Positions 7,195 to 10,829 of a stretch of DNA of 10,829 bases are shown piece after piece. The DNA is taken from NCBI GenBank assembly GCA_003024985.2, contig PXIH01S0094148.1. The stretch is one strand, 5' to 3'. The notes under the pieces were generated by a model, which was not told the DNA's origin, did not search any database, and saw nothing but the letters and a program-made list of their open reading frames with translations. Within the stretch, counting starts at the first letter, position 1; the number at the start of each line of letters is the position of its first letter. The position numbers were made by a program, and so were the translations under genes. Source of the stretch: Euperipatoides rowelli. Its lineage: Eukaryota; Onychophora; Udeonychophora; Euonychophora; Peripatopsidae.

Positions 7195-7700
7195 TTACTA
7201 TTTTATATTATACTAACTTAAAGTACCCGACATTGCTCGGGCTGCTTAGAACATCCCAAATGAAAGAAATTTCTGTGTTAACCCCTAGTTATAAGAAAAA
7301 CTGGGTCAGATTCCGTTATCTGGGTGATGGTAATAAGTTGAAATTATTTAGATTGGCGCTCAGCAAAATATTATTTCACCTGTAGATTATCCTAGGGTTC
7401 AGCGTTAAGGTAAGGCTAGGACTGTAAGAAAATATACTAAAATCAGCGAGAAAAAATAGTAATTCCATCCGCTACTACGTTTAATTGTCGCTGACTCCTA
7501 ACGTTAATTATGTTGGTGGGCAGCAGTGTTGTGTCCAGGTATAATGATAGCCTATATTTTGTGCTGGTTCCTAGAGACAATAATGCCATATTTGGTCCAG
7601 ATTGGTGCAAAGATTGGGATTGTATAGAGAACATACGTACAGAGATACAGATATTTGATTTTAGATTACAATATGTAATAAAAGTTAATTTCAGCAAGGT
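7195..7700 (+). mobile_element. Interspersed repeat copy (SINE, RTE tail or Helitron-like; class unresolved)
   Basis: The segment begins TATTATACTAACTTAAAGTA and continues with a small hairpin, CCCGA at 7228-7232 pairing with TCGGG at 7237-7241, then GCTGCTTAGAACATCCC. It ends near 7596-7680 with GGTCCAGATTGGTGCAAAG, then AGAACATACGTACAGAGATA and an AT-rich tail. Many invertebrate repeats have the same plan: a start of the form ACTA..TACCCG..GC..CGGG, and a tail of the form 'ATTTGGT..AGATTGGT..AGAACATACATACAGA' before an AT-rich end. Open frames on both strands here (7185-7385 and 7510-7728 plus, 7443-7697 minus) have no recognised family and I treat them as chance frames in the repeat. Confidence 0.5.
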
Positions 7701-9001
7701 AAATAAAATTCAATTAATAGTCAATTAATATAATTTAGTAATGTGCAATTTAATTAGAAGGTACAATACCAGTGTAACACCTCACTGTACAATACCGGTA
7801 TAAAAGTTTTTTTTCAAATATTCATTTAGTGCCTAGCCTAAATAGCATACAATTTTATTTATTTATTTATTTATTTATTTTTGGGGAGGGGGATTTAACA
7901 TTAATTAACAACGTTTTAATGTTTAATAAATTTAATTGTTGTCCCCATCTCTAATCTGTAGTTTTTTTTTTAGTTTTATCATAAGCAATTCAAATCTATA
8001 AATTAAAAAAAAAAAAAAAGTCATTTAAAAAAAATTACATTTGGCCTTCATTATTATAATTTATAGGTTTATTCCTAAGTGACTTTCATTTATGTAGGAA
8101 GTTACCAACAAATGAGACACCATTTAAAATTATTTTGAAATTAATTGAAGCACTAAAATAGGGACTAATGATGAACATTTTTTTTTTTCATATTTCTTAT
8201 AAGATTTATTTCATTAAAGTCTCCCGCCTGCCTTCCCATTATATGTCGTGTTTTTATTCTTACTTAACATGTCAAAATAAGAATTATTAGTATGTAGGCT
8301 AAATATTGGATAAATCTTGCATTATCAACTATTAAACTATCTTTTGTCAATATCTGTTAGCTAAGTGTTTTTAAATGGATGTTGTTGATCCATTACGCCT
8401 TGAGCTACCTATTGACAATGTTACAGTATAAAGAAACCTAATGATTGAAGATTTGAGTGGGCCTTAAAATAAATATTGTAAAAAAATATTATAAACAGAA
8501 TAAATAAGCAGAATTAAAATTACTAGCTTGAATCAATATAAAACAAAAGAGGAAATGTTGATTGCTTTAACACCCCTGTAACTGCTTTCTCACCAAAGTG
8601 ATTTTAAAAACCATTTGTATAGTGAGACTGTGAGAGTGGTACATGATATTTATTATTTTCAAGTGTTTAATGAAAGCAGATTTATTGATATTTTAACTAC
8701 AAAAACTGCATTAGAATTTGAATGTTGCTCCCTGGTGTAAAATTTCTATCCCTTCAAAAAAAAGATCATATTTTTATTGGAGAGATCTGTTATGTAAATG
8801 TACTATTAAACACCATTTGGATTTAGATAAGGGCATGCAATTTGCAAATGAATCCAAATGACCAAAATATAAAAGCTTCAATAATTGAACTATATCCCAT
8901 CAAAATATTGAAATTCAAATCATGAATAAAATAAATTTATATAATCTAGATTCTAGATAACCCGACCTAAAACATCTGTGCCCTAGGATGTTTAAAGATG
9001 G
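7701..9001. other. AT-rich spacer with simple repeats
   Basis: No gene is visible. GTACAATACC occurs twice (7761-7770 and 7787-7796) around a short AGTG..CACT inverted repeat. A (TTTA)n tract at 7853-7882 is followed immediately by GGGGAGGGGG. An A15 run lies at 8005-8019 and a T run at 8179-8189. CTAGATTCTAGAT near 8945 is a short palindrome. The rest is unstructured AT-rich sequence. Confidence 0.55.
7853..7882. repeat. (TTTA)n microsatellite
   Basis: About six tetranucleotide units of TTTA run from 7853 and end in a short T run. They are followed directly by a purine block, GGGGAGGGGGA. Confidence 0.85.
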
Positions 9002-9074
9002 TAATTAATATCCCCCTCCTCTCCACCCATTTTCTACCCCATCCACACCCACTTTTACCCCTCCCCCTTCTCCC
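9002..9074. repeat. G-free pyrimidine-rich tract
   Basis: No G occurs in 73 bases, and from about 9011 the sequence is C/T with a few A, for example CCCCCTCCTCTCCACCC and CCCCTCCCCCTTCTCCC. The complementary strand is a G/A-rich run capable of triplex or quadruplex-like structures. It has no repeating unit of fixed length. Confidence 0.7.
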
Positions 9075-9787
9075 GTTGGTATAAAAATGAAAAATAAATC
9101 TAAAAGTTTAAACCCAATGCTAATAATAGCTCGAGTTATTGAATTTTACTTCAATTTTAATCAATAGATAGTGTTAGCCTTCTATTTTTGCAAGTACCTA
9201 AGGATTTTATATCTATAGATAATCACAATTTTTTCATTAAAATGCAAAATAAAAATATTTTTCAATTAGTACAAGTTTTCAATTCTTAGGCCCTTGTATG
9301 CAAAAATAATTCACTGACAAATTAGCGTTAAAATCTTATTTCCTGGATAACTTAACTTTTTGATTGGAACAATTTTCTTTTGTTTACAAAACCTCCTCCC
9401 CACCAAAAAAAAAAAAAAAATAGAGTGTCCATTTTTTTTTTTTATATGAACATTTTCTAAAAAATTCAATTAAACAAAAAAATTATAATTATTCTTTGTG
9501 TATGATTTAATTTAGTTAGTTTGCCTTCTTTATTAAAAAACAAACAAACAACCATACCATAATTAATTGGTTTTTCACAATATTAGAGTCTGCATTTACA
9601 GCATTTAAAGCTTTGTTTTCAGCCTTTGTTTGTTATCAGAATGGCTACAGACCGACAAAACTGTATTCAAAGATTTATTAGTTCTAATATAAATATGTAT
9701 GGTACATGGGTGAGCTATAGTCAGTACTATTCACATTGACATTTTCATCAATGGTTGAGCCACTAGTCTTGATATTAGTTCAGCCTG
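9075..9787. other. AT-rich spacer without a recognisable gene
   Basis: An A16 run at 9405-9420 follows CCTCCTCCCCACC. Short T runs are present. No open frame of note and no RNA gene are visible on either strand. The last part, 9711-9775, resembles 10103-10167. Confidence 0.5.
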
Positions 9788-9993
9788 CACACCCCACATT
9801 CTATACCAAACTTCACACACCACACACAATACTCCCACACCTCACACTCATACCCCATGCCACTCCCACACCACACAACAACCACAACTTCAGACCATAA
9901 CCTAAACCACACACACATACCACACAAAACATCACACCACCTACACTACACCACACACACAAACATACCATACCTATCACACCACACAATATA
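9788..9993. repeat. Degenerate CA-rich (CCACA/CACAC) tract, nearly G-free
   Basis: Only two G residues (9859 and 9893) occur in 206 bases. The tract is built from variable units such as CACAC, CCACA, ACCACA and CATACC, and lacks a fixed period. It looks like an aged CA microsatellite or minisatellite. The minus-strand open frame across 9813-10022, rich in cysteine, valine and glycine, is a direct product of reading GTGTG repeats and is not a gene. Confidence 0.8.
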
Positions 9994-10279
9994 GGCATAT
10001 ATATAAATGGGCATTGCACCAAAGGAATTTTTATTGTATAATAATTAAACTAACCATTTTGAGACAGTTTGGTTTGCATCGCCTAAAGTAAGTTAACCAG
10101 ACTGAGCTGTGGATAACATGATTTGAACATAAAATCTTTATCCATGGTTGAGACACGTATCAATCACGGTTGAAATTATTGTCCATATTTTCTTTATATG
10201 AACCACTAAATCTGGCTAAAAAAAACAAGAGTTGCAGGAAAGAATAGACTTAGCTTTGTCACTGCTTGAAAGTCATGAT

Positions 10280-10445
10280 TAATTGTGAAATAAATATTGT
10301 GATGGTAAAATATTAATAATAAAATTAAGTAAGTAGTAAAGTAATAAATAGATAAATAGCTAACTAAATAATAAATCAAAATTATAAACAAATAAAAAAA
10401 AAATAGTGGATAATGAATAAGTAAATAAATATGTTAAAAATAAAT
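10280..10445. repeat. Degenerate TAAA/TAAG/GATA-rich tract
   Basis: Repeated units such as TAAG, TAAA, TAGA and AATAAATAG give a low-complexity tract with almost no C. Examples are TAAGTAAGTAGTAAAG near 10328 and AATAAATAGATAAATAG near 10343. Its reverse complement has the same flavour as the tract that follows downstream. A minus-strand 61-codon open frame here is low-complexity and not supported. Confidence 0.7.
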
Positions 10446-10479
10446 AACACCAAATATGATTATGATATCATCCATGGTC

Positions 10480-10829
10480 TATCTAGAGATTTGTCTTTCT
10501 ATTGTTCTATTTTTCTGTCTCCCTACTTTATCTTATTTTATATCTATCTATTTATCTACTTATCAAATCAACTAGCCAGTACTATCAATCATTTTTATTT
10601 TTTGTCCATCTATCGATCTGTCTATTTATAAAATCAATATCTGCCTATCTATTACTGTATTCTAGGTATATGTATATTATCTGCTATATGCAAGTCTGTC
10701 TGTGTATTTACTATACATCCCCTTATCTCTTCTATATACAACCATTCACCATCTATTCATTCTCCCTCTCTTCATCTATTAATCTATGTCTATCTATTGT
10801 ATACCAGTACTGTATATTTCTATCTATTT
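10480..10829. repeat. Degenerate TATC/CTAT-rich microsatellite-like tract running to the window end
   Basis: TATCTATCTATTTATCTA near 10540, CCATCTATCGATCTGTCTAT near 10606, GCCTATCTATT near 10643 and TCTATCTATT at the end share a four-base TATC/CTAT/CTGT unit, broken by many substitutions and short insertions. It continues past the right edge of the window. The plus-strand open frame at 10431-10631 translates this repeat and is rich in tyrosine, leucine and serine. It is not a gene. Confidence 0.75.

Noticed and set aside
9813-10022. Cysteine-rich minus-strand open frame of 69 codons
   Set aside because: It is a translation of the GTGTG-type repeat; the residues Cys, Val and Gly come from the repeat itself.
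10090-10106. AGCTCAGTCTGGTTAAC on the minus strand, resembling a tRNA A box
   Set aside because: No B box follows at a suitable distance and no cloverleaf can be drawn.
10431-10631. Plus-strand open frame of 66 codons
   Set aside because: It is a translation of the degenerate TATC array, with no coding features.

Overview
This is AT-rich invertebrate nuclear DNA with no intact, convincing protein-coding gene. Molluscan origin is my best guess. That guess rests on the overall look of the repeats and on the kind of degenerate CA, TATC and TAAA tracts present, so it is weak. Two single N bases (4887 and 5795) show that it comes from an assembly. The window is mostly mobile-element debris in AT-rich spacer.

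Positions 1 to about 3150 form the most interesting unit. A broken minus-strand gene (about 2605 to 373) lies between two long diverged inverted repeats, roughly 1-345 and 2745-3148. The repeats include an 18-base perfect match (219-236 against 2866-2883), a 31/40 ungapped match (116-155 against 2929-2968) and a 20/24 match (277-300 against 2802-2825). This is the structure of a DNA transposon whose left end is cut by the window edge. The gene belongs to a large 'uncharacterized protein' family that I recall as highly multicopy in cnidarian, mollusc, spider and fish genomes. In its intact members the spacing of acidic motifs (E-A-D-T, D-T-D-V, G-C-D) resembles a PIN/FEN-type nuclease. This copy lacks the N-terminal half and the first two acidic motifs, and it carries several stops and frameshifts plus a G/T-homopolymer insertion.

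Positions 3150 to 4880 are AT-rich spacer with one perfect 11-bp hairpin (3580-3611). Positions 4880 to 6420 hold repeat material that is richer in CpG: a GC-rich hairpin repeat (5021-5141), a 28-bp near-palindrome (5811-5838), a 24-codon remnant resembling the start of a Harbinger-type nuclease (6014-6088), and a MITE-like cluster of nested palindromes (6121-6300).

Positions 6420 to 7190 are spacer. Positions 7195 to 7700 look like one interspersed repeat copy, with a CCCGA/TCGGG hairpin near its start and a conserved-looking tail. From 7700 to 9780 there is spacer with homopolymers, a (TTTA)n run and a 73-nt G-free pyrimidine-rich tract (9002-9074). Positions 9788-9993 are an almost G-free CA-rich tract. 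The window ends in a pair of opposed degenerate arrays, TAAA/GATA-like at 10280-10445 and TATC-like at 10480-10829.

No tRNA, rRNA, CRISPR array or supported host exon was found.
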